Assembly: GCA_041392805.1 (NCBI GenBank)
Contig: JAWKLJ010000002.1
Location: forward strand, 3,673,001 to 3,737,000
DNA: 64,000 bases
Direction: 5' to 3'
Source of the DNA: Saprospiraceae bacterium
GTDB taxonomy: Bacteria; Bacteroidota; Bacteroidia; Chitinophagales; Saprospiraceae
Both the position numbers and the translations under genes were made by a program. A model generated the notes under the pieces. That model was not told where the DNA came from and ran no database searches. It saw only the letters and a program-made list of their open reading frames with translations. The stretch's first letter is position 1; every line of letters starts with the position of its first letter. Shown in pieces: positions 8,581-16,305 of the stretch.

Positions 8581-9447
8581 GGCAACAGCCTGCGCCTGGT
8601 ATTCCTGTTCCGGGTTGTTAGCGATGGATTCCAGGCGATTAAAAAAGCCCGCACCGGTATCACCTTTGCCTAGCTCCGCCAATAATAAGCTCCATTCAAT
8701 GTTATCACTATAATATTGTTTAGCTAGTGGATCGAGATCAATAGTGGCTAGTTGCGATTGAATTTTCTTGAAGGAAGTAATAGCGCTTGGGAAATCCGCA
8801 GCTTGAAGCGAGCGGTGGGCAGCGGCAAATTCCTCCTGGAAATCATTGGTTGTCTGAATGCCCATGGTTCCGCCCATATTGGGTGCCTGGTAAAAAGTCG
8901 CAAATAAGGCGCTATTGCTAAATTGGCTATTGATATACCAGGCGATACCTATTGCAGTCACCAAAAGAAAAGAGGCTGCAATCGCTATCCTTCTGATCAA
9001 GGGGGACAATGATTTTACCTTAGCAGGGGCAGGTGCTTGGGTTTCCCAGCGCTTCATTTGCTGGGCGAAATCCATGGACCTGATGGCTTCAAAGCCAGTC
9101 AGCAGGCTTTGTTGCTGCTGAACCTCCTGGGCAAAGTTTTGATCTGCTTTCATCCGGTCTTCAATCGTTTTTTTTGCCTTTTCACCCAGCGATCCCTTCA
9201 AGTACCATTCAATCAATTCCAAATTGTCCGATTCCTCCCATTCTGCTGCCCACTGGGTTAATTGTCCAGCAAAAGATTCGGATTGAAGGGCCCTGAAACC
9301 GGCAAATAGTCGACTATATCTTTGCACCTCCTGGTTAAAGTCCTCGTCATGCTGCATTAATTCCTCCAAGGCATTTTTTTGCTCCGGCCCCATTTCACCC
9401 TGGCAATAGGACTCAATGTCTTCCATTGTAAAGTATTCATTTTCCAT
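8548..9447 (-). CDS. Probable membrane anti-sigma factor with two N-terminal repeats and TPR-like tail
   Basis: This 299-aa protein is encoded 43 bp downstream of an ECF sigma gene on the same strand. Two related N-terminal segments can be seen: residues 8-45 (IESYCQGEMGPEQ...HDEDFNQEV) and about 78-112 (IEWYLKGSLGEK...ADQNFAQEV). Both resemble the Y-x-x-G-x(n)-E-x(n)-D-x-x-F-x-x-E-V pattern of Bacteroidota anti-sigma domains without zinc ligands. One transmembrane helix follows (about 150-168, IAIAASFLLVTAIGIAWYI), then a helical, TPR-like C-terminal part, expected outside the cytoplasmic membrane. It would hold the sigma factor at the membrane until a signal arrives. Its end overlaps the TPR-CHAT gene. 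Confidence 0.75.
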   Translation of the reverse strand: MENEYFTMEDIESYCQGEMGPEQKNALEELMQHDEDFNQEVQRYSRLFAGFRALQSESFAGQLTQWAAEWEESDNLELIEWYLKGSLGEKAKKTIEDRMKADQNFAQEVQQQQSLLTGFEAIRSMDFAQQMKRWETQAPAPAKVKSLSPLIRRIAIAASFLLVTAIGIAWYINSQFSNSALFATFYQAPNMGGTMGIQTTNDFQEEFAAAHRSLQAADFPSAITSFKKIQSQLATIDLDPLAKQYYSDNIEWSLLLAELGKGDTGAGFFNRLESIANNPEQEYQAQAVALLAKMKSIFY

Positions 9448-9490
9448 CTTTGTGGACTAATTCGTTAAGAATTGAAATGAGTCATTGCGC

Positions 9491-10039
9491 TCATTCTTGT
9501 TCTTCCATCAGGGTACGCATTTTTTTTAGGCAATCAAATTTCCGTTTTCTGACGGTCCCTTCATTGCTAATATTCAATTCTTTGGCTACGGCTTCCATGA
9601 CATAGCCCTTGAGGTATACGAGTTCCAATAATTCCCGACAAGCGTCGCCTATCTGGGCCAACAAACGTCGAACCAAGGCCGCATTGGCTTCCTGGTTATG
9701 AGCGTTTTCCACTTCGGGGGCCATGGCTACATCAGGAATTTCGGTTTCCCAATCTCCGCCCCTACCCTTCTTACGCAGGACATTCTTGCCAACCCCAAAA
9801 AGATAGGTTTTTAGGCTACTTTGTAAAGGGCCTTGTAACTTCCCGGCCAATACATTGCGATGCAGCAGCACCATGGCATCATGGAAGAGCTGTCCGGCTT
9901 CATCTGGATCTAAGCCAGCTATTTTCATAAAAAACAAGCGAAAAGGGCTGCGCAAATCATCGTATAGCCATTTCCATTCCTGCTCATTTCCACCTTGCAA
10001 TCGTTTTAATCGATTTTCATCAGCTTGGTATTTATCCAT
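9491..10039 (-). CDS. ECF-type RNA polymerase sigma factor
   Basis: At 182 aa it has the normal size for an extracytoplasmic-function sigma factor. Region 2 is recognisable (LFHDAMVLLHRNVLAGKL, then LKTYLFGVGKNVLRKK) and region 4 ends in a helix-turn-helix (LLELVYLKGYVMEAVAKELNISNEGTVRKRKFDCLKKMR). It is the first gene of a two-gene unit with the anti-sigma-like gene. The targets are unknown. The convergent TPR-CHAT/membrane protein pair is a candidate for a shared stress pathway, though not on the same transcript. Confidence 0.9.
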   Translation of the reverse strand: MDKYQADENRLKRLQGGNEQEWKWLYDDLRSPFRLFFMKIAGLDPDEAGQLFHDAMVLLHRNVLAGKLQGPLQSSLKTYLFGVGKNVLRKKGRGGDWETEIPDVAMAPEVENAHNQEANAALVRRLLAQIGDACRELLELVYLKGYVMEAVAKELNISNEGTVRKRKFDCLKKMRTLMEEQE

Positions 10040-10140
10040 TTATCCTTGCTTTCATGGTTTTTGTTACTGTAGCGGTGAAATTAATATTTTAGCTGGACAT
10101 CTGATAGGATCAGCCCAACGGTAAACCTCAATAAAAATAG

Positions 10141-10248
10141 TTCCCTGATAATTTTTGCGCTTTTGAGTCAATGGAAAACAAAGGCACAGCTTCCTAAGAT
10201 CGCTTAAGTCTTTTACTTTCCTTTGGCCGCAAAAATGGTCAATGAAGG
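10141..10248. repeat. Palindromic element D, copy
   Basis: The left arm (CCCTGATAATTTTTGCGC..., from 10143) is an imperfect complement of the right arm, which ends CCGCAAAAATGGTCAATGAAGG. Related arms occur at 30340, 33411, 42258-42401, 45501 and 58161-58283. It lies in the 10040-10512 gap, which otherwise shows only the glgP 3' hairpin. Confidence 0.55.
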
Positions 10249-10451
10249 ATAAAAATCAACAGAGAAGAAAAATATTTTAAAAAAAAGTTGCAGTGGAAGG
10301 TAACATCCTTTCAAAAAGAGAGATAAAGAATAGTACACTGAAATGTACAACACTAAAAAACCAAATACACTAAAACGATTGTAATCCCTTGAACCCTAAT
10401 TTCGGAAAATAGCAAACTATTCTACTTATCTTCATTCAATAGTTATCAAGT

Positions 10452-10502
10452 AACATGGGGCATCCTACCGTATGGCTCAACACCTGCGGAATGCCCCATG
10501 TT
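10452..10502 (-). terminator. Strong hairpin just after glgP
   Basis: AACATGGGGCAT (10452-10463) is a perfect 12-bp partner of ATGCCCCATGTT (10491-10502). It lies about 10 bp beyond the glgP stop codon. There is only a weak U-tract, so it may act as a 3' end stabiliser as well as a terminator. Confidence 0.55.
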
Positions 10503-10512
10503 TCAAATCTTA

Positions 10513-13053
10513 TCAAACCCACTTCACCAGCGCCATGTCTTGCTGATGCGGCAATAAATCGCTTTTTGGATAAATCCTAAATCCAAACTCATACACCCCT
10601 GCCATTTTGGGCTCAATAGCACAACTATAGGTGGCGACTTGTCCTTCCACGGCGGCTAAGGTCAATTCTTCTTTCAGCTTAAGGGCCAGCTCGGCTTCGT
10701 CAATTCGTTTGAAAAAGACAACCTCCACGCCTATGTTTTTCGGATCAATCTGACCGAGTGACAGTTTAAGCTTGGCCTTAAAAGGTTCGCCTACCGGCAA
10801 TGCATTATTCTCTGAATCAAAGATGTCGGAGGATAAAACCTGAATTCCCGGCCATTCTGCTTGCATTTTTTTCTTCCAGGCAGTCAATTGCTTGGCTTCG
10901 GCAAAATGATCTTTTTTCAACAGCGCTGACCGGATCGCCAATTTGTTGTAAAAGCGCTCGAAATAATCATCCAGCATTCGTTTCATGGTAAACTGGGGGG
11001 CTACCTCTGCAATCGTTTGCTTGATAAAGCCGACCCATTTTGCTTTACCTTCTTGGTAAAAAGTAGGTACGATTTGTCCTTCTAATATATTGTAGATGGA
11101 TTCAGCATCTAATTCATTTTGCAGGTTTTGATCCTGGTAGGTTCGTTCTAAAGGTAAAGCCCATCCCGCATCCGGGCGATAACCCTCTGCCCACCAACCA
11201 TCCAAAACACTAAAGTTCATGATGCCATTCAAGGCAGCCTTCATCCCGCTGGTTCCCGATGCTTCTTTGGGACGAGTAGGCGTGTTTAGCCATATGTCGA
11301 CACCTTGAACGAGGTATTTAGCCACTTCCATGTTATAATTTTCAAGAAAGACCACTTTCCCTGCAAACCTTGCTTGTTTTGATACATGGATAATATGGCG
11401 AATGAGGTCTTGTCCACCCGTGTCAGCAGGGTGCGCCTTTCCAGAAAAGATAAACATCACTGGGCGTTCAGGGTGATTAACGATTTCATCCAAACGATCC
11501 AGGTTCGAAAAAAGCAAGTGCGCTCGCTTATAGGTGGCAAAGCGTCGGGCAAAACCGATAACTAAGACATCATCTTTGATATTATTGATGATTTCAAAGA
11601 TTGCCCGTGGACTTTCTCCTCGTCGGGTAAGGTCTTTTTGCAGTTTTGACCGCACCTTGTCTAATAGGCGTTTCCTTAATTGGGAGCGAAGATCGAGGAT
11701 CGTTTCGTCCGCAACGGTATGAATTTTCCGCCAGTGTGATTTATTGGATTGATCGGTTAAAAATTTCGGGCCAAAGGTTTTTACATACAGTTGATGCCAT
11801 GCATTTGCGATCCAGGTGGGGTAATGGACACTATTGGTTACATAACTAATGTGCAATTCTTCGGCCTGATAAACTGGAAATAAGGCATTGAACATTTTTT
11901 GGGAAACTGATCCATGTAATTTGCTGACGCCATTTACTTCCTGGGACAGGCGAATGGCTAAATGGCTCATGGAGAATAGTTCCTGTGGGTCATCCGCCCT
12001 GATCCGGCCCAAAGCAATAAAGTCTTCCCAGGTAATGCCTAGTTTGGCGGGCCAATCAGAAAAATAATGGCGCAATTGCCCTTCAGAAAAATAATCATGG
12101 CCAGCAGGTACAGGCGTATGCGTCGTAAAAAGGGAGCTGGCTTTAACCAATTCAACAGCTTCTTTGAAGGATAACCCTTCCGCTACGAAATCTTTAACCC
12201 TTTCCAGGCCCTGGAAGGCAGCATGGCCTTCGTTACAATGATAAATATCTGCTTCAATACCGATGGCTTTCAGGGCTCTTGCCCCACCAAGTCCCAACAA
12301 GATTTCTTGCTTGAGTCGATGCTCATTGTCTCCGCCGTATAACAGATGAGTCAAACTTCTATCCTCCCAGGAATTTTCATCAATGTCGGTATCTAACAAG
12401 TAAAGCGAAATCCGCCCGACCTTCAACTCCCATACCTTAGCCCAAACGGTTCTTCCGTGCAGATCAATATTGACTTTAATCCAATCACCATCTGGTCCTT
12501 TAACTGGCTGAATAGGAAGTTTAGTGAATTGTTCCGGCGGGTAATTATTGATCTGATCACCATGAATGGAAAGCGATTGCTGAAAATAGCCATATCGATA
12601 CAATAATCCAACTGCAACCAGGTCGACATTGGCATCACTGGCTTCTTTGAGATAGTCGCCAGCCAATACACCAAGCCCGCCAGAGTAAAGGCGCATGGAA
12701 ATATGCAAGCCATATTCCATACAGAAATAAGCTATTTTTTGTGTCTTGGGTTTGACCGACAGATAAGTTTCAAATTGTTTTTGAACTTTTTTCAAACGTG
12801 CCATGTAATCCTTGTCGCTGGTCAAAGTCTCCGCCTGTTCCAAGCTAAGTTCATCTAAAATAGCCACAGGGTTATAATTACTTGCTTCCCAATTAGTTGG
12901 CGAAATTCCACGAAGCAATTCAATGGCTTCATGGTTCCATGACCACCAAAGATTTTGTGATAATTCCCTTAATGGCTCTAATTCTTTTGGCAATTGCGAG
13001 GCGATATACAACCGCTTCAATTTTATACTATTATCTGACAATTGACCTATCAT
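10513..13053 (-). CDS. glgP: Alpha-glucan (glycogen) phosphorylase
   Basis: This is a GT35 family enzyme that releases glucose-1-phosphate from glycogen with phosphate, using pyridoxal phosphate. The 846-aa protein carries the shorter 'alpha-glucan family' architecture: an N-terminal DUF3417-like segment (LPKELEPLRELSQNLWWSWNHEA), the active-site loop region (AYFCMEYGLHISMRLYSGGLG) and the PLP-lysine motif KEASGTSGMKAALNG. It is transcribed alone. Its upstream region (13054-13560) holds element B copy 1 and no other recognisable signal. A 12-bp hairpin follows the stop. Nothing unusual is seen in the catalytic core. Confidence 0.95.
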   Translation of the reverse strand: MIGQLSDNSIKLKRLYIASQLPKELEPLRELSQNLWWSWNHEAIELLRGISPTNWEASNYNPVAILDELSLEQAETLTSDKDYMARLKKVQKQFETYLSVKPKTQKIAYFCMEYGLHISMRLYSGGLGVLAGDYLKEASDANVDLVAVGLLYRYGYFQQSLSIHGDQINNYPPEQFTKLPIQPVKGPDGDWIKVNIDLHGRTVWAKVWELKVGRISLYLLDTDIDENSWEDRSLTHLLYGGDNEHRLKQEILLGLGGARALKAIGIEADIYHCNEGHAAFQGLERVKDFVAEGLSFKEAVELVKASSLFTTHTPVPAGHDYFSEGQLRHYFSDWPAKLGITWEDFIALGRIRADDPQELFSMSHLAIRLSQEVNGVSKLHGSVSQKMFNALFPVYQAEELHISYVTNSVHYPTWIANAWHQLYVKTFGPKFLTDQSNKSHWRKIHTVADETILDLRSQLRKRLLDKVRSKLQKDLTRRGESPRAIFEIINNIKDDVLVIGFARRFATYKRAHLLFSNLDRLDEIVNHPERPVMFIFSGKAHPADTGGQDLIRHIIHVSKQARFAGKVVFLENYNMEVAKYLVQGVDIWLNTPTRPKEASGTSGMKAALNGIMNFSVLDGWWAEGYRPDAGWALPLERTYQDQNLQNELDAESIYNILEGQIVPTFYQEGKAKWVGFIKQTIAEVAPQFTMKRMLDDYFERFYNKLAIRSALLKKDHFAEAKQLTAWKKKMQAEWPGIQVLSSDIFDSENNALPVGEPFKAKLKLSLGQIDPKNIGVEVVFFKRIDEAELALKLKEELTLAAVEGQVATYSCAIEPKMAGVYEFGFRIYPKSDLLPHQQDMALVKWV

Positions 13054-13160
13054 GATCCTTAATTTTTGATTCCCTGCCCACTGTTATTAATGGCAGTGCA
13101 GTTAGGCCTACCTCACTCAAAATTGGACAGAGAAAGTATTTTTCAAATTATTCCAGCAAT

Positions 13161-13292
13161 GTAGTTTGACGGAAATAAAGTAATCAAATTTCTGCTTAAG
13201 GTTTCTAAAATTTTGCACACAACCTCCTTTCTCTCAGTTGCTTTGAAAATTTTAGCGAATCAAAAGTTGTATCATTTATTTTTTTTCCGTCA
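13161..13292 (+). repeat. Palindromic element B, copy 1
   Basis: The copy starts GTAGTTTGACGGAAATAAA and ends AAAAGTTGTATCATTTATTT followed by T-run and CCGTC, so the two ends are complementary. Internally, TTTGAAAATTTTAGCGAATC is shared with the other copies. Other copies: 20531-20652 (inverted), 27264-27397, and a half copy at 29598-29642. Confidence 0.75.
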
Positions 13293-13544
13293 TAATGGAT
13301 TAAAAATGCGGCACAAATTTAGCATTAGTTCTATTGTAAACACAATAGCGCCATTTATAAAAAATGACCCCACAAAATAAGGAACAACCCAAACGAAGAA
13401 CTAAAGTACTGTTTATCAGCATCTTACTATTAAAAAAACAAAATGGTACGCAAAAATAAACGGCTAAGAAAGTTTTCCTCCGCAACCGATTGCGCCTTAA
13501 GCAGAAAGGAATTGGGCCTGATGAGGTGCTGTGCCTGTACATGA

Positions 13545-13917
13545 AATGGGGAAATGAGAAATGGGAAATGGGAAGGCGGAAGGCGGAAAACCTCAGGAGC
13601 ACAATGAAGGGGGGAAATGGGAAGTCGGAAGGCGGAAGGCGGAAAACCTCTGGAGTACAATGAAGGGGGAAATGGGAAGGCGGAAGGTGGAAAGCCTCTG
13701 GAGCACAATGAAGGGGGAAATGGGAAGGCGGAAGGTGGAAAGCCTCTGGAGTACAATGATGGGGGGAAATGGGAAGGCGGAAGGCGGAAAGCCTCTGGAG
13801 TACAATGAAGGGGGAAATGGGAAGGCGGAAGGCGGAAAACCTCTGGAGCACAATTTTCCGCCTTCCGCCTTCCGACTTTCGACTTTCGACTTCCGCCTTC
13901 CCCCTTCCGACTTAGAA
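13545..13917. repeat. 48-bp tandem repeat array ending in heptanucleotide repeats
   Basis: Six units each contain GGAAGGCGGAAGGYGGAAA and CCTCTGGAGYACAATG. The ACAAT marker recurs at 13601, 13657, 13705, 13753, 13802 and 13850, giving a spacing of 48 (once 56, once 49). The array is followed by about eight head-to-tail heptamers of TTCCGCC/TTCCGAC/TTTCGAC type (13855-13912), which are complementary to the GGAAGGC heptads inside the units, so a large hairpin can form. Because 48 is a multiple of 3, several spurious frames stay open. It lies directly after the stop of the WD40 gene. Confidence 0.9.
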
Positions 13918-13921
13918 GGGC

Positions 13922-16297
13922 CTAAAAATCACACACCTGAATGGCTTTTCGGCGCTGTCCATCCTCTCCATTAACCTCAAAATAGCGGATGTATTCTTCA
14001 TCGGATAGGTGATCATATCGCATATCGGGAGCAATAGCTCGTTTGAGCACCCTATTCATTTCCGTTTGCTGGTTTTGGTAAGCATCAAATGTTTTATTCA
14101 ATTCTTCACAAATAGACTCCGCATAAGCATCGGGATGAACATTCCAGAAGTAGACGTCTCCTTTGCGGTCACCCGCTAAAATAAAGCGACCATCTGGAGA
14201 AAACTTAAGCGACAATATACCATCAGCCTGCCCAGCATATACCATGGGTTGGTAAGAAGGTTCGGTATACCTATTTAGGTCCCAAAGGCTGACAGTTCCT
14301 TCCAGGTTTCCAACAGCCAGAAAATCATCTATCAGGTTAAAATCTAGGGCAGATATAGCAGATTGGTATAATTTAAAGACCTTTTTCTCATTGGGAAGTA
14401 AACTAAGGAATTGCGAATCTCCTGGCTCATTCGCAGCGATGATAATCCGGCCATTACTAAATCCAAAGGCATAAATATCACGCCCGTCTTGTCTTTTATG
14501 CACCTTAAGGTTAGAGAGCATTCCAAAATCTACTTCTCGCAGGCTTCCAATACCTAAAACCACCTCTCTTTTTCCACGGCTTTTATGCTGAATAGAGTCT
14601 ATCGCTACTCGGTAGGCATAATCCCTTAGCTCTCCTTTAAAGGTATAGCCTACTAAGTCATTACCCCTATTTCCGATCCAGTTGACATTAGAAGTCATTT
14701 TTGGATGAGCAAGGAATCCCTCCTCTTTCTTATAGGTGTAAAAATGAGTATTGCCCGCCACCATAAATTGTTCCTCGTTGAGCCACCTGGCGATAAACAC
14801 TTCATCCTGATCAGCAATGGAATAGCTGGCCATTATCCGGCCATTAAAGGTATTAACTACTGTCAATTGAGGGCCTTGCCCACCAATTAAGACAAAATCA
14901 CCGGAAGGACTTAAGGCGAGTACTTGGTTGGCTTTCCCTATGGGGATATTCACCGCTTGCACAGCTTTCAGCTGTGGAGAACCAATTGTATTCCATTGTT
15001 TGATATCCCACTGCATTAGTTTGCCATCTGCACCTGTGGTGTAGAATCGGTCCAATTTTGGTCTAAAAGAAATAGCCTGAATCCCGTCTTTATGGTAAGC
15101 TTTCTGGCTAAAAATGAGTTGTGGCGTTAAGGTGCAACTGGCATCAAAAAGTGCCTTGACAATATTGGGATGATAAATATTTCCCAATTCAGGATAACGC
15201 TTATTAATGTTATAAGCTTCCATGGCGACCAGGGCCTTGGTGCGGGAATCTTCGATCTGCAGGGCGCGGTTGGCGGCATTCCAGGAGGTGATGATCCTAT
15301 TGTACTGTTCTGCCTTTTGTTGGGCGATGCGGGCTTCGGCTGCACGCTTATCTGCTACCTCCGAAAGTGCCTTGTAGGCTTCCGCTTTTTGCTGGGCCTC
15401 TTCTGATAAATCCTGCAAAATGGCCGCCTGAGCAGCTGTCTGCTCATTTAAGCGATAAATGCTATCTCGGTCGGCGATGGCGATGCGTCGAAGGGCTTCC
15501 GTTTCTTTAGCAAATGCCAGTGCTTCCCTACGGGCCTGCTCTGCATTTTCTCTGGCGATATCGGCCTCTTCGGCTTTTATCCTGGCGTCGTGCTCTGCCT
15601 TTTCTGCTCTTTCTTTTTGTGCCGTAAGTTCTTTGCCTCGCTCTTCCAGTTTTTCGGTGTATTCCTGAAATTTTTCATTATTGACTTTTGCCTTATTGTA
15701 ATTGCGAAAGGCCGTAAAAGTCATGGCGGCCAGTAATACAAAGGCCAATGAAATAAGCAGGAAATTTAAGCGTTTGCCTTTTTTAATACTTTCTCTCGAC
15801 TCCTCTACAAATTGGCGTTCTTTTTCTGTCAATAAATTGAGAGAAATAGAAGAATCAATATAATTGATATATTTTTCATCAAGTAGGGCCATCCTAGACT
15901 GGTAGTCGTGAATGCTCGTTTGAATTCCGCGCAGCACACGGTTATCAGCCTCTATTTTTTGATTGGCGCGTCGGGCCAAAAAACTGTTGGCAATTTCGTA
16001 TCTTCCGCCGGCTGTCTGGCGTAAAATGCCTCCTAACCTTAGCGTATTTAGCACCTCTTTTAGCGTCGTTGCATCCAACGGCGTTACTTTTGTCATTTCA
16101 CTGACCAAGGCCTGTTCTTCCCATTGAATCCTGTTGCCATTTTGCACCAACAATGACATCAAGTGGTTGCCAATGCCTTTGGCCTTTTTGCCTAAATTAG
16201 CTTCCAGGGTCTCCAACTGTTTATCCAGCATATCGTCAACCATATCGCTTGGTTTACGAATGCTATCCAATAAAGCGCTGTTGATTATCTTTGGCAT
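13922..16297 (-). CDS. Winged helix-TM-coiled coil-WD40 protein, sensor part of a split STAND system
   Basis: Reading from the N-terminus of this 791-aa protein: residues 8-110 match the winged-helix segment that follows the first NTPase of the neighbouring protein (LLDSIRKPSDMVDDMLDKQL aligns with its VKKVGSIDDVLADFLEEQL); LLTEKERQFVEESRESIKK at about 155-174 is the linker usual in nSTAND1-WD40 proteins; a transmembrane helix spans about 178-197 (NFLLISLAFVLLAAMTFTAF); a long Ala/Glu/Lys/Arg coiled coil covers about 200-340; and a WD40 beta-propeller runs from about 400 to 760 (AISFRPKLDRFYTTGADGKLMQWD, LSLKFSPDGRFILAGDRKGDVYFWN). It would be the ligand-sensing, membrane-bound end of the system. 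ATG is 8 bp after the stop of the ATPase gene. The family assignment is from memory and the function is inferred. Confidence 0.9.
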   Translation of the reverse strand: MPKIINSALLDSIRKPSDMVDDMLDKQLETLEANLGKKAKGIGNHLMSLLVQNGNRIQWEEQALVSEMTKVTPLDATTLKEVLNTLRLGGILRQTAGGRYEIANSFLARRANQKIEADNRVLRGIQTSIHDYQSRMALLDEKYINYIDSSISLNLLTEKERQFVEESRESIKKGKRLNFLLISLAFVLLAAMTFTAFRNYNKAKVNNEKFQEYTEKLEERGKELTAQKERAEKAEHDARIKAEEADIARENAEQARREALAFAKETEALRRIAIADRDSIYRLNEQTAAQAAILQDLSEEAQQKAEAYKALSEVADKRAAEARIAQQKAEQYNRIITSWNAANRALQIEDSRTKALVAMEAYNINKRYPELGNIYHPNIVKALFDASCTLTPQLIFSQKAYHKDGIQAISFRPKLDRFYTTGADGKLMQWDIKQWNTIGSPQLKAVQAVNIPIGKANQVLALSPSGDFVLIGGQGPQLTVVNTFNGRIMASYSIADQDEVFIARWLNEEQFMVAGNTHFYTYKKEEGFLAHPKMTSNVNWIGNRGNDLVGYTFKGELRDYAYRVAIDSIQHKSRGKREVVLGIGSLREVDFGMLSNLKVHKRQDGRDIYAFGFSNGRIIIAANEPGDSQFLSLLPNEKKVFKLYQSAISALDFNLIDDFLAVGNLEGTVSLWDLNRYTEPSYQPMVYAGQADGILSLKFSPDGRFILAGDRKGDVYFWNVHPDAYAESICEELNKTFDAYQNQQTEMNRVLKRAIAPDMRYDHLSDEEYIRYFEVNGEDGQRRKAIQVCDF

Positions 16298-16305
16298 AAT
16301 CTTAA

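Noticed and set aside
13545..13917. CRISPR array
   Set aside because: Units are contiguous 48-mers without unique spacers, and no cas gene is near.
13300..13974. Several overlapping open frames on both strands in the repeat array
   Set aside because: The repeat period is 48 bp, a multiple of 3, so stops are absent by construction. The products are low-complexity repeats with no start or family.
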